Assembly: GCA_025359825.1 (NCBI GenBank)
Contig: JANYER010000272.1
Span: forward strand, 1-32,369
Reading direction: 5' to 3'
From: Granulicella sp.
Lineage (GTDB): Bacteria; Acidobacteriota; Terriglobia; Terriglobales; Acidobacteriaceae
DNA: 32,369 nucleotides
Numbering within the stretch: position 1 is the stretch's first letter; every line of letters starts with the position of its first letter. A program made the position numbers and the translations under genes. Shown piece by piece: positions 1 to 9,064 of this stretch. Under the pieces are notes generated by a model. It was not told the origin of the DNA. It did not search any database and saw only the letters and a list, made by a program, of their open reading frames with translations.

Positions 1-38
1 AGCGGGCCTGAGAGATCTCTCAGGCCTGCTATTTTTTG
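1..38 (+). terminator. Rho-independent terminator of an upstream gene
   Basis: AGCGGGCCTGAGAGATCTCTCAGGCCTGCT is a near-perfect 30-nt inverted repeat with one G/T mismatch, followed by ATTTTTTG. Confidence 0.85.
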
Positions 39-44
39 TTCTTG

Positions 45-74
45 TTGACATAGTTTTGGTGCCGAACTTATAGT
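45..74 (+). promoter_or_regulatory. Putative sigma70-type promoter for the cytochrome/quinoprotein operon
   Basis: TTGACA (45-50), 17-18 nt spacer, TTATAG/TATAGT (68-74); lies just after the terminator and about 70 nt upstream of the first CDS. Confidence 0.55.
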
Positions 75-146
75 CGGTTGCAATGATTCTTTCTAAATCT
101 AGCGCGCAGAAGCGTTAAGCCAATCGTTTAAGGAAATGTACCCGCA

Positions 147-989
147 ATGAATTCGACTTCAAAGAGAGCTCTGCAGGTCGCATCGGTGCCTGCCGCCGTA
201 ATGCTGTTGCTGATCCCCGGTATTGCCGCGCAGAACCCTAATGGACAGGCGCGGCCACCCGTTACGGTTGGATCGCAAGGCCCCATCCCGGTGCATGCCA
301 AGTTCACGCCTGCCCAGATGGAGGCCGGTAGCACCCTGTTTCTACAGAACTGCGCGTTCTGTCATGGGAAGGATGCTGGCGGCGGCGAAAGCGGGCCGGA
401 CCTTACACGGTCGAAACTGGTGACGGCCGATAAGGCAGGTGAGGGAATCGGCGACGTGGTTCGAAATGGCCGAGTTGAAAAGGGTATGCCTCGATTTAAC
501 CTGGCGGATGCAGATTTATTGAATGTGGTGGCGTTTATCCACTATCAACAGGATGCCGCTCTCTCGCAGACCGGTACACGTAAAGGTGTGGATGAGTCCG
601 ATCTTAAGACCGGCAATGCAGCTGCCGGTAAGGCTTACTTTGAAGGTAAAGGTGGATGCGTGAAGTGCCACTCTGCTACTGGCAACCTGGCTGGCGTTGC
701 ATCGCGATTCTCAGGGCTGGGGTTGGAGCAGCAGATGCTCTATCCGCGGAATGCCAAGGCGACGATTACCGTAAAGACACGGTCGGGGGAGAGTCTGACT
801 GGGCCGCTGGCGTACCAGGACGAGTTCACGGTTGGACTGACAGATAAGTCCGGCACCTATCGATCGTGGCCCGCAGCCGCGGTGACCTTCAAGGTCGACC
901 GCCCGGCGGATGCCCATGTGGTGGCTATGAGCAAATACACGGACGACGACATCCACGATGTTCTCGCCTACATCCAGACCCTTAAGTAA
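147..989 (+). CDS. Secreted diheme c-type cytochrome
   Basis: Sec-type signal peptide (ALQVASVPAAVMLLLIPGIAAQ); two CXXCH motifs (CAFCH, CVKCH); candidate axial Met in GMPRF and VVAMSKY; cytochrome-type C-termini (LLNVVAFIHYQQ, IHDVLAYIQTLK). Confidence 0.9.
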   Translation: MNSTSKRALQVASVPAAVMLLLIPGIAAQNPNGQARPPVTVGSQGPIPVHAKFTPAQMEAGSTLFLQNCAFCHGKDAGGGESGPDLTRSKLVTADKAGEGIGDVVRNGRVEKGMPRFNLADADLLNVVAFIHYQQDAALSQTGTRKGVDESDLKTGNAAAGKAYFEGKGGCVKCHSATGNLAGVASRFSGLGLEQQMLYPRNAKATITVKTRSGESLTGPLAYQDEFTVGLTDKSGTYRSWPAAAVTFKVDRPADAHVVAMSKYTDDDIHDVLAYIQTLK

Positions 990-1023
990 GAAGCGATTTG
1001 ATTGACGGAGCCAGAGAGCCTTT

Positions 1024-2610
1024 ATGGGATGCATGAAAGCAGTTGGAGCTATAGTACTGGCCGCGAGCGTCGCGACCGCTGTGCCTTACGTGTCCGCGCA
1101 GAATGTAGATGCGGCAATGTTGAAGAATCCACCTAAAGATAGCTGGCCCGGATTCCATGGCGACTATAGCGGCCGTCGCCACAGCGCGCTGACACAAATC
1201 ACACCCGCCAACGTGAACGCTATCACGGTGAAGTGGGCGTTCCAGACACAGTTGAATGGCGCCCTGAAGGCCACGCCGATCCTTGTGGACGGGATTCTCT
1301 ACTTTACGATGCCGGACAATATATGGGCCATCGATGCGCGCAGCGGGCACCAGCTTTGGCGGTATACGGCACCTCCGAACAAGGCGTTCCATATTGGGCA
1401 GCGTGGCGTGTCCGTTTATAAAGACAAGCTGTATTACATGTCTTCGGACGCGCACCTGCTGGCACTCGACGCGAAGAAGGGGACGGTGCTGTGGGACAAG
1501 GTCGTTGCCGATTCCGGCAAGGGGCAGTGGGCGACCATGTCTCCGCTGATTGTTGGGAACCATGTGCTGGTAGGGGCTTCGGGCGACTTCGACAACCTGC
1601 AGGGATTTCTACGGGCGATTGACCCGGAGACGGGCGAGACGCAGTGGAATTGGTTCGCCACGCAGCCAGTAGGCACGCCGAAGATGACGACGGGTGGCAA
1701 TATCTGGATGACTGGGACGTACGATCCGGAGCAGAACCTGGTGTTCTTTGGGACCGGGAATCCGACGCCTGTGCTGAATGGCAAGGTTCGCCTGGGCGAC
1801 AACCTTTATACGTGCAGCATCGTTGCGATCAATCCGGATACGGGCAAGCTGGCGTGGGCGTTTCAGCCCTCTCCCCACGATACGCATGATTGGGATGCGT
1901 CTGAAGTTCCGGTGCTTGTGGATGGGATGTTTGAAGGCAAGCCGCGCAAGATGCTCATGCAGGCTTCGCGCAACGGGTACTTCTTTGTAGTGGACCGCAC
2001 GACCGGCAAGAGTTTGCTGACGACCAACTTTGGTCCGGTGAACTGGACGTTGGGGATCGATAAGGAAGGACGTCCAATTCCGAATCCGGCGAAGGAGCCT
2101 GCTCCAGATGGTCGCCTGATTGCGCCGGATGAGGGCGGAATGACGAACTACCGGTCGCCGAGCTTCGATCCGAAGACGGGGCTGTTTATTGTGAGCGCTT
2201 CGCCGAGCTATAGCTTGTATTTCTCCAAGCCTGCGGATGGTGCCTATGGATGGGCTGGTGCGGACTATGGCCTCTGGAGCGTCGGGGTGCTGGAGGCAAT
2301 CGACTATAAGACAGGCAAAGTTCGTTGGTCGCATGATCTTGGGCAACGTGCAGGATCGGGTGTGTTGACGACGGACTCCGGACTTACGTTTAGCGGCGAT
2401 AGTGCGGGTAACTTTCTGGCGCTGGATACGGCCACTGGCAAGACTCTGTGGCATGCGGGCTCCGGCTCGCAGATCGCTTCGACACCCATCACGTATGAGC
2501 TGGATGGACATCAGGTCGTCCTGTTGAGCGGCGGCGGCGTGCTGTATGCGTGGGGACTTCCGGACAGGGCCGTGGCAGCTGCCACGGTGAACAAGACTGC
2601 TTCCAAGTAA
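1024..2610 (+). CDS. PQQ-dependent (quinoprotein) dehydrogenase, 8-bladed propeller type, no fused cytochrome domain
   Basis: Signal peptide (AVGAIVLAASVATAVPYVSAQ); repeated propeller W-motif strings (AIDARSGHQLW, ALDAKKGTVLW, AINPDTGKLAW, AIDYKTGKVRW, ALDTATGKTLW); PHDTHDWDASEVPVL segment typical of the family. Confidence 0.88.
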   Translation: MGCMKAVGAIVLAASVATAVPYVSAQNVDAAMLKNPPKDSWPGFHGDYSGRRHSALTQITPANVNAITVKWAFQTQLNGALKATPILVDGILYFTMPDNIWAIDARSGHQLWRYTAPPNKAFHIGQRGVSVYKDKLYYMSSDAHLLALDAKKGTVLWDKVVADSGKGQWATMSPLIVGNHVLVGASGDFDNLQGFLRAIDPETGETQWNWFATQPVGTPKMTTGGNIWMTGTYDPEQNLVFFGTGNPTPVLNGKVRLGDNLYTCSIVAINPDTGKLAWAFQPSPHDTHDWDASEVPVLVDGMFEGKPRKMLMQASRNGYFFVVDRTTGKSLLTTNFGPVNWTLGIDKEGRPIPNPAKEPAPDGRLIAPDEGGMTNYRSPSFDPKTGLFIVSASPSYSLYFSKPADGAYGWAGADYGLWSVGVLEAIDYKTGKVRWSHDLGQRAGSGVLTTDSGLTFSGDSAGNFLALDTATGKTLWHAGSGSQIASTPITYELDGHQVVLLSGGGVLYAWGLPDRAVAAATVNKTASK

Positions 2611-2634
2611 CTCCGAACAGGTGAGGTAAGACCG

Positions 2635-3642
2635 ATGAAGAAGTGGCTCTGCGCATTGGTAGTCAGCGTGGTTTGGATTCAGGCAGCAGGCGCAATGGCC
2701 GCCACACACATCAAAGTACTGCTACTGGACGGCGAGAGTGGAGGCCCGTACCACAACTGGAAGGCGGAGACGCCGATCCTGAAGATGGAGTTGGAGGAGA
2801 CGGGGCTGTTCGACGTCGACGTGTTGACGGCGCCTCCCGCTGCGGGGGACTTTAGCCAGTTCCATCCTGAATGGAAGAAGTACCAGGTAGTGGTTTTCAA
2901 CTATGACGCGCCGGATGAACGCTGGTCGAGCGAGGTGAAGGACTCGTTTGAACAGTACATCAAGCAGGGCGGCGGGCTGGTGACAACGCATGCGTCAGAC
3001 AATGCCTTTCCGAAGTGGCAGGCGTACAACGAGATGATTGGCATTGGTGGGTGGCGCGGGCGTACGGAAACCGCAGGTCCTTACGTCTATTACAAAGATG
3101 GCAAGCAGGTGGCAGATGACAAGCCGGGCCGTGCAGGAAACCATGGGCTACGTATTCCGTTCAAAGTGAGGGTGCAGGATCCGACCCATCCGATTATGAA
3201 GGGCCTGCCGAAGATGTGGATGCATCAGGGCGATGAGCTCTATTCGAAGCTGCGCGGACCTGGAAAGATGACGGTGCTGGCGACTGCGTACTCAGACCCT
3301 GCGAATCGTGGGACCGGCTTCGATGAGCCACAGTTGATGGTGTCGCAGTGGGGCAAAGGGCGCATCTTCCATACGACGTTTGGGCATGATGTGATGGCAC
3401 TTAGCTCCGTCGATTCGATTGTGACCTTTCAGCGAGGGACGGAGTGGGCGGCGACTGGCAAGGTAACGCAGCCTGTGCCAGCTTCTTTCCCGACTGCGAA
3501 CTCAGTAAGCTATCGCGCTGACATCGCAGTAAAAGATCCTAATGCTGGCAAAGGTATGAATGTGTTCGATGCACCACCACCGCCCCGTCCTTCTGGCGCA
3601 CCCGGTGAACCGATGCCACCAGCCACCACGCCGCCGAGATAA
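2635..3642 (+). CDS. Secreted ThuA-domain protein
   Basis: Signal peptide; ThuA-like strings KVLLLDGESGGPYHNWKAETPILKMELEETGLFDVDV, YIKQGGGLVTTHASDNAF, HPIMKGLP, GKGRIFHTTFGHD; Pro-rich C-terminal tail. Confidence 0.85.
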   Translation: MKKWLCALVVSVVWIQAAGAMAATHIKVLLLDGESGGPYHNWKAETPILKMELEETGLFDVDVLTAPPAAGDFSQFHPEWKKYQVVVFNYDAPDERWSSEVKDSFEQYIKQGGGLVTTHASDNAFPKWQAYNEMIGIGGWRGRTETAGPYVYYKDGKQVADDKPGRAGNHGLRIPFKVRVQDPTHPIMKGLPKMWMHQGDELYSKLRGPGKMTVLATAYSDPANRGTGFDEPQLMVSQWGKGRIFHTTFGHDVMALSSVDSIVTFQRGTEWAATGKVTQPVPASFPTANSVSYRADIAVKDPNAGKGMNVFDAPPPPRPSGAPGEPMPPATTPPR

Positions 3643-3686
3643 GCTAGCTTGGTACTAAGAAATTCGGGGAGAGACAGAGCATCGAC

Positions 3687-4748
3687 ATGAAGACGATTAA
3701 GGGACCTGGAATCTTTCTCGCCCAGTTTGCTGGAGACGAAGCACCATATAACTCGCTAAGCGATATCTGTGGCTGGGCTGCTGGACTAGGATTTAAAGGG
3801 ATACAGATTCCGAGCTGGGATGGCCGCTTCTTTGATCTAGAGCAAGCTGCTGAGAGCAAGACCTACTGCGATGAAATTCGCGGCACGATCGCAAAGCACG
3901 GTCTGGAGCTGACTGAGCTTTCCACGCATCTTCAAGGGCAGCTGGTGGCTGTGCATCCAGCGTACGATGCTTTGTTCGACGGCTTTGCGCCTGCTGCGGT
4001 GCATGGTGCACCAGTTGAGCGGATGAAGTGGGCGATCGAGCAGCTCCACTTTGCTGCGAAGGCCTCGCGCAATCTTGGGTTGGACCGTCATGCTACGTTT
4101 TCCGGTGCTTTGGCCTGGCCTTATCTCTATCCGTGGCCGCAACGCCCGGCAGGTTTGGTGGAGACTGCATTTCAAGAGTTGGCGAATCGGTGGAAGCCGA
4201 TCCTTGATGTCTTTGAGGAGAATGGCGTCGATCTTTGCTACGAGATTCATCCGGGTGAAGACCTGCATGATGGGTCTTCGTTCGAGATGTTTCTGGAACT
4301 GGTGAAGGGGCATCCGCGCTGCAACCTGTTGTTTGATCCGAGCCACTTCGTACTGCAGCAGTTGGACTATCTGGAGTACATCGATCTTTATCATGACCGC
4401 ATCAAGATGTTCCATGTGAAGGACGCTGAGTTTCGGCCTTCAGGACGACAGGGCGTGTACGGCGGGTTCCAGTCGTGGGCCAACCGTGCGGGCCGCTTCC
4501 GCTCTCTGGGTGACGGGCAGGTAGATTTTGGCTCGATCTTCTCGAAGCTGACGCAGTATGGCTTTGATGGCTGGGCGGTGATGGAGTGGGAGTGCTGCAT
4601 CAAGAGCTCGGAGCAGGGAGCACGCGAAGGCGCACCGTTTATCCAGAAGCACATCATTGAGACGGCGACGAAGGCGTTCGATGACTTTGCGGGCGCCGGG
4701 ACGGACCAGCAGATGCTGAACCAACTTCTGGGTCTGAAAAAAAGCTAA
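3687..4748 (+). CDS. Sugar phosphate isomerase/epimerase-like TIM barrel (AP endonuclease 2 family)
   Basis: ICGWAAGLGFKGIQIPSWD, CYEIHPGEDLHDG, CNLLFDPSHFVLQQLDYLEYIDLYHDRIKMFHVKDAE and GWAVMEWEC metal-binding/TIM-barrel motifs; no signal peptide. Confidence 0.85.
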   Translation: MKTIKGPGIFLAQFAGDEAPYNSLSDICGWAAGLGFKGIQIPSWDGRFFDLEQAAESKTYCDEIRGTIAKHGLELTELSTHLQGQLVAVHPAYDALFDGFAPAAVHGAPVERMKWAIEQLHFAAKASRNLGLDRHATFSGALAWPYLYPWPQRPAGLVETAFQELANRWKPILDVFEENGVDLCYEIHPGEDLHDGSSFEMFLELVKGHPRCNLLFDPSHFVLQQLDYLEYIDLYHDRIKMFHVKDAEFRPSGRQGVYGGFQSWANRAGRFRSLGDGQVDFGSIFSKLTQYGFDGWAVMEWECCIKSSEQGAREGAPFIQKHIIETATKAFDDFAGAGTDQQMLNQLLGLKKS

Positions 4749-5004
4749 TGCGTGAGTGAGGCATCTGGGAGAAAGCTTCGCTTGGGTAGGGTGGGCGGTG
4801 GCCCCAGATATGTGCAGCCTCATCAGGACCGGGCAGAGTTGGTGACGGCACGATTGGAAGAGCGTCAGTGGTTCGGCTGAGCTGTCGCGGAGAATTGCCT
4901 CGACCGCTCCGAAGCTGACATGTGGGCTATCATCACACCATATGCAACAACTCTGTTCGCAATTCATTTCGTATTTTGAATGTGGAACGATAGGCTCTTT
5001 GGCG

Positions 5005-5034
5005 TTGACAAGTTGAAGTAACGCTCTATATATT
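5005..5034 (+). promoter_or_regulatory. Putative sigma70-type promoter upstream of xylB
   Basis: TTGACA (5005-5010), then TATATA (5027-5032, 16-nt spacer) or TATATT (5029-5034, 18-nt spacer); about 90 nt upstream of the xylB ATG. Confidence 0.5.
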
Positions 5035-5120
5035 TTTGGACGGAAACTTAATATAGCCCCTACATCCCGGGAAGGCAAACGAGTGTATTCAGAGTTTATT
5101 TTTTTCAACGGAGCGCTGCT

Positions 5121-6599
5121 ATGTACCTGGGAATAGATTGCGGCACCCAAGGTACGAAGGCGCTTCTGATGACTGCCGATGGGGTTGCCCATGGGCGAGG
5201 GTATGCCGCCCACCAACTGATCGAGCGACCGACCGGAGCGAGAGAGCAGGATCCGCACTGGTGGGTCGATGCCATGCGCACAAGCATCAGGCAGGCTGTT
5301 GGGCTGCGGGGCGGTGAGGTATTGGCGATTGGTGTCTCGGGCCAGCAGCATGGGCTGGTTGTTCTGGATGAGGCCAAGCAGGTCATCAGACCGGCGAAGC
5401 TGTGGAACGATACGGAGACTGCGCCACAGAACGCAGCGCTGGTGGAGCGGCTAGGCGGCAAGAGTGCCGTGATGCAGCGATTTGGGATTCTTCCGTTGAC
5501 GGGATACACGGTCTCCAAACTCCTGTGGTTGAAGGAATGCGAGCCGGAGAACTTCAGCCGGATTCGCCACATTCTGTTGCCGCATGAGTATCTGAATTTC
5601 TGGCTGACGGGAAAGATATGCGCGGAGTATGGCGACGCCTCGGGGACGGCGTTCTTCGATGTGCGGACGCGCTCCTGGATACGAGAGATTCTGGATGAGA
5701 TCGATGGCGGGACGGGGCAATTGGCTGCGAGCCTGCCACCGCTGCTCTCGGCTGAAGAGATGGTGGGTGTAGTACGCGCGGAGGTTGCTGCGGAGTTGTC
5801 GCTTTCGCCGGGGTGCATGGTCTCGACCGGCGGTGGAGACAACATGATGGGCGCGATCGGAACGGGCAATGTACGCGAAGGGATCGTGACACTGAGCTTG
5901 GGGACCTCGTCGACGGTCTATTCGTTTCGGGACCAGCCGAGTGAGATGGATGCGAGCGTTGCGCCGTTCTGCTCCTCGTCGGGTGGATGGCTTCCGCTGG
6001 TGTGCACGATGAATGCGACCAACGTTATTACCCAGGCCTTGAAGGTGCTGGGTAAGAGTGTCGACGATATCGATCCGGTGCTGGCTTCGACTGTGCCGGG
6101 AGCGGACGGCATCACGTTTCTGCCGTTCCTGAATGGAGAGCGGACGCCCGATCTGCCGACTGCGCAGGGTAGCGTCTTTGGGCTTTCGGCTACTAATTTT
6201 TCTGCAGACAACTTTCTGAGGAGCTTGATTGAGGGCGTGACCTTTGGGATTCTGAACGGGCTGCAACTGATTTTGCAGGGCGCACCTGCTACGACGATTC
6301 AGCTGATCGGCGGTGGTGCCCGGTCAAAGGAGTGGCGGCAGATGCTAGCCGACGCGACGGGAGCGTTAGTGCAGATTCCGCTAGAGGAAGAGGCGGGTTG
6401 TCTGGGCGCTGTGATCCAGGCCATTTACGCGTACGACCACTCCAAGGGGACTGCTCCAAGCTTTGCCGATCTTTCAAAACGGCTGGTGAAGATCGACGAG
6501 GAAAAGACCGTTCTTGCACGACCGGAGAATCTGGAGCTGTATCGTGTGGCGCGGGAGAGATACAACCAGACCCTTGCGGCACAGTATCCAGACCGATGA
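5121..6599 (+). CDS. xylB: Xylulokinase (FGGY family)
   Basis: MYLGIDCGTQGTKALL, GVSGQQHGLVVLD, LWNDTET, GYTVSKLLWLKECEPENF, GDASGTAFFDVRTRSW, FLPFLNGERTPDLP, LIGGGARSKEWRQMLAD. Confidence 0.93.
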   Translation: MYLGIDCGTQGTKALLMTADGVAHGRGYAAHQLIERPTGAREQDPHWWVDAMRTSIRQAVGLRGGEVLAIGVSGQQHGLVVLDEAKQVIRPAKLWNDTETAPQNAALVERLGGKSAVMQRFGILPLTGYTVSKLLWLKECEPENFSRIRHILLPHEYLNFWLTGKICAEYGDASGTAFFDVRTRSWIREILDEIDGGTGQLAASLPPLLSAEEMVGVVRAEVAAELSLSPGCMVSTGGGDNMMGAIGTGNVREGIVTLSLGTSSTVYSFRDQPSEMDASVAPFCSSSGGWLPLVCTMNATNVITQALKVLGKSVDDIDPVLASTVPGADGITFLPFLNGERTPDLPTAQGSVFGLSATNFSADNFLRSLIEGVTFGILNGLQLILQGAPATTIQLIGGGARSKEWRQMLADATGALVQIPLEEEAGCLGAVIQAIYAYDHSKGTAPSFADLSKRLVKIDEEKTVLARPENLELYRVARERYNQTLAAQYPDR

Positions 6600-6665
6600 G
6601 TAGACTCTCGTGCATGAAGCGAGGGCATTCCACTATTGCTTCTATGAAACAGATTGGAGATTCGC

Positions 6666-7997
6666 TTGGCTGATACAGTTTTCAGCAATTTTTCTACGGT
6701 GAAGTTTGAAGGTGCAACTAGCTCGAACCCGCTTGCCTACCAGTTCTACGACGCCGACAAGGTGGTATTGGGTAAGCCCTTGAGCGAGCATCTTCGTTTT
6801 TCGGTGGCATACTGGCACTCGTTTGCGATGACGGGGGGCGACCCATTTGGCGGGGCTACGATTCATCGACCATGGATGGCAGCGGGTGATGCGATTGCTC
6901 AGGCTAAGGTGAAGGCGGATGCGGCGTTTGAACTGTGTCGCGTATTGGATCTGCCTTTCTTTGCGTTCCATGATGCGGACATTGCTCCGGCGGATGAAAG
7001 CCTGGGCCAGACGCTGCGCAACTTCCATACTATCGTCGACTATCTGGATGAAAAGATGAGCCAGTCGAAGACGAAGCTGCTTTGGGGAACGGCGAATCTG
7101 TTTTCGCATTCGCGGTTTATGGCGGGCGCTTCGACGAACCCCGATCCGGATGTGTTCTCGTGGTGCGCGGCGACGGTGAAGCACTGCATGGACGCGACGA
7201 TGCAGTTGGGTGGATCGAACTATGTTCTGTGGGGCGGGCGCGAGGGATATGAGACGCTGCTGAACACGGATATGAAGCAGGAGTTGGAGCAGATGGGGCG
7301 CTTCCTCTCGCTGGTGGTGGAGTACAAGCACAAGATTGGATTTAAGGGACAGATACTGGTTGAGCCGAAGCCGAAGGAGCCTACCGCCCATCAGTACGAC
7401 TTCGACACGGCTACGGTGTTTGGGTTTCTGAAACGGTTCGGCCTGGAGAATGAGGTGCGGGTGAATCTGGAGGCCAACCACGCAACGCTGGCAGGGCATA
7501 CCTTCGAGCATGAGATTGCTACGGCTGGGGCGCTGGGGATTTTGGGCTCTCTGGATATCAATCGTGGCGACCCGTTGCTGGGCTGGGACACGGACCAGTT
7601 TCCGAATGATCTATGGTCGTTGACGCTTTCGATGTATCACGTCATCAAGGCCGGTGGTCTCGGCCTGGGTGGATGCAACTTCGATGCGAAGGTGCGGCGG
7701 CAGAGCTTTACACCCGAGGACCTAGTACACGCACATGTAGGTGGAGTGGACCTATGTGCGCGCGCGTTTTTGAGCGCTGCCAACCTGATTGAAGAGGGGC
7801 AGTATGATGCCTTGCTTACAGACCGCTATGCCGGATGGAAGACGCCTGAGGCGCAGGCGATGTTGCGTGGGCAGCGGTCGCTGGAGGAGATTGCTGCGAA
7901 AGCGGAGCTGGATGAGATTTGCCCGCTGCCACAGTCTGGGAAACAAGAGCGGATTGAAAACCTGTTGGCGCGGAAGATCTACACTCTGCCGTATTAA
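6666..7997 (+). CDS. xylA: Xylose isomerase
   Basis: [138 protein letters not shown] start at 6666 preferred (GGAGA at 6656-6660); the ORF track starts at TTG 6654. Confidence 0.93.
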   Translation: MADTVFSNFSTVKFEGATSSNPLAYQFYDADKVVLGKPLSEHLRFSVAYWHSFAMTGGDPFGGATIHRPWMAAGDAIAQAKVKADAAFELCRVLDLPFFAFHDADIAPADESLGQTLRNFHTIVDYLDEKMSQSKTKLLWGTANLFSHSRFMAGASTNPDPDVFSWCAATVKHCMDATMQLGGSNYVLWGGREGYETLLNTDMKQELEQMGRFLSLVVEYKHKIGFKGQILVEPKPKEPTAHQYDFDTATVFGFLKRFGLENEVRVNLEANHATLAGHTFEHEIATAGALGILGSLDINRGDPLLGWDTDQFPNDLWSLTLSMYHVIKAGGLGLGGCNFDAKVRRQSFTPEDLVHAHVGGVDLCARAFLSAANLIEEGQYDALLTDRYAGWKTPEAQAMLRGQRSLEEIAAKAELDEICPLPQSGKQERIENLLARKIYTLPY

Positions 7998-8216
7998 GTG
8001 CAGGCGGTATTCTTCGCGGCAGACGCACGTACGTCTTGCACCGGCAGGGAGGCTTAGGGCGGTTTCCCTGTTGCTGTGGAGTGGATGCCATCGTTCAGTA
8101 CCGTCTTCCTTGAGAGAAAACGGCCACGAAAGTGAAACCTCCCCTGTACCCCACAGGAAAACCGCTCTAGTTGTCGACGCAAGCGACGAGGCAACCAAAT
8201 AAAAAGCTAGCAGCCA

Positions 8217-8987
8217 TTAGAAGTGATGCAAGCTCTCAACGGATGGCGCTTTCTTGTCTTCTTGATGATGAGAGGTTGCGTCTTTGGAGGTTGGCCACTC
8301 CACAGGGCGAGGGCCACTATTTTCGATCGACCTGCTGACGAGGTCTCGAGAGCCTAAGCCAACCGCTAGTGCCAGCGCGAGCACGATGCCGCCAAACAAG
8401 ATGCCGAAGGCGAGGTCCACGATGGTACCGCCAATCTCCAGGTGGTCAAGGATCATCGCAGTGGTTAGAACCAGCACCAGCCATTTGACTCCGAGGGAGA
8501 GCAGGCGCGCGTATTGAAACTTTGCGTTGACCGCGCCGATGAGGACAGAGCGGGACAAAAACCTTGCAATCAGATTGCCGGCGATGAGCAAGAGGGTCGC
8601 ACCTACCAGGTGAGTGACGTATGGCAGCAGAAGCATCGAAATGTGGGAACTTCCGGAGTAGGCGGCGTCAAAGGACAGGATTCCAATGATGACCCCGAGC
8701 ACAAAGCAGCCCCAGAACGTGGCGCGCGTCAGGAGGACCGCCGGACTATGGGAGGGGGACCAGTCCTGAATGTTGGTCATACTGGCGACGGTGTGGCTGC
8801 GGGATAAGCGCTCATCGAATTTGATTGCGATGAGGATTCGGCTGAGCAGCGCAGCCAGCAACGCGCCTACCAGGGTCAGCAACAGAACTGCGGCTAATAA
8901 GGCCAGAAGTCCGGGCAGAATGCTGGCGAGTTTAAAGAGAACGCGATGTGCGGACTGGCTGAGAGCAAAGTGAATTTGTTGACCCAT
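8217..8987 (-). CDS. TM-helix repeat / MscS-like integral membrane protein
   Basis: Several hydrophobic segments; LGVKWLVLVLTTAMILDHLEIGGTIVDLAFGILFGGIVLALALAVGLGSRDLV resembles the conserved TM-helix family. Start at 8987 preferred because AGGGAGGA lies inside the longer ORF just upstream. Confidence 0.65.
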   Translation of the reverse strand: MGQQIHFALSQSAHRVLFKLASILPGLLALLAAVLLLTLVGALLAALLSRILIAIKFDERLSRSHTVASMTNIQDWSPSHSPAVLLTRATFWGCFVLGVIIGILSFDAAYSGSSHISMLLLPYVTHLVGATLLLIAGNLIARFLSRSVLIGAVNAKFQYARLLSLGVKWLVLVLTTAMILDHLEIGGTIVDLAFGILFGGIVLALALAVGLGSRDLVSRSIENSGPRPVEWPTSKDATSHHQEDKKAPSVESLHHF

Positions 8988-9064
8988 GATGTTTCCTCCC
9001 TGCAATGACTACCGAAACTCGGTTTGATATTCGTTGGCTTGTTCCTTCTTTTCTAATCGAGTTT

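Noticed and set aside
1609-2709. Long antisense ORF (366 aa, minus) inside the quinoprotein gene
   Set aside because: Lies opposite a well-supported CDS; Arg/His/Pro-rich composition with no recognisable motif, typical of shadow ORFs in codon-biased GC-rich DNA.
4440-5351. 303-aa minus ORF across the isomerase-xylB spacer
   Set aside because: Overlaps both real genes antisense; no family motif, no RBS seen, low-complexity composition.
5451-6266. 271-aa minus ORF inside xylB
   Set aside because: Antisense shadow of a strongly supported kinase gene.
6642-7511. 289-aa minus ORF inside xylA
   Set aside because: Antisense shadow of xylA; Arg/His-rich with no domain signature.
8017-8045. Imperfect inverted repeat GCAGACG...CGTCTTGC after xylA
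   Set aside because: Bulged short stem without a T-tract; insufficient for a terminator call.
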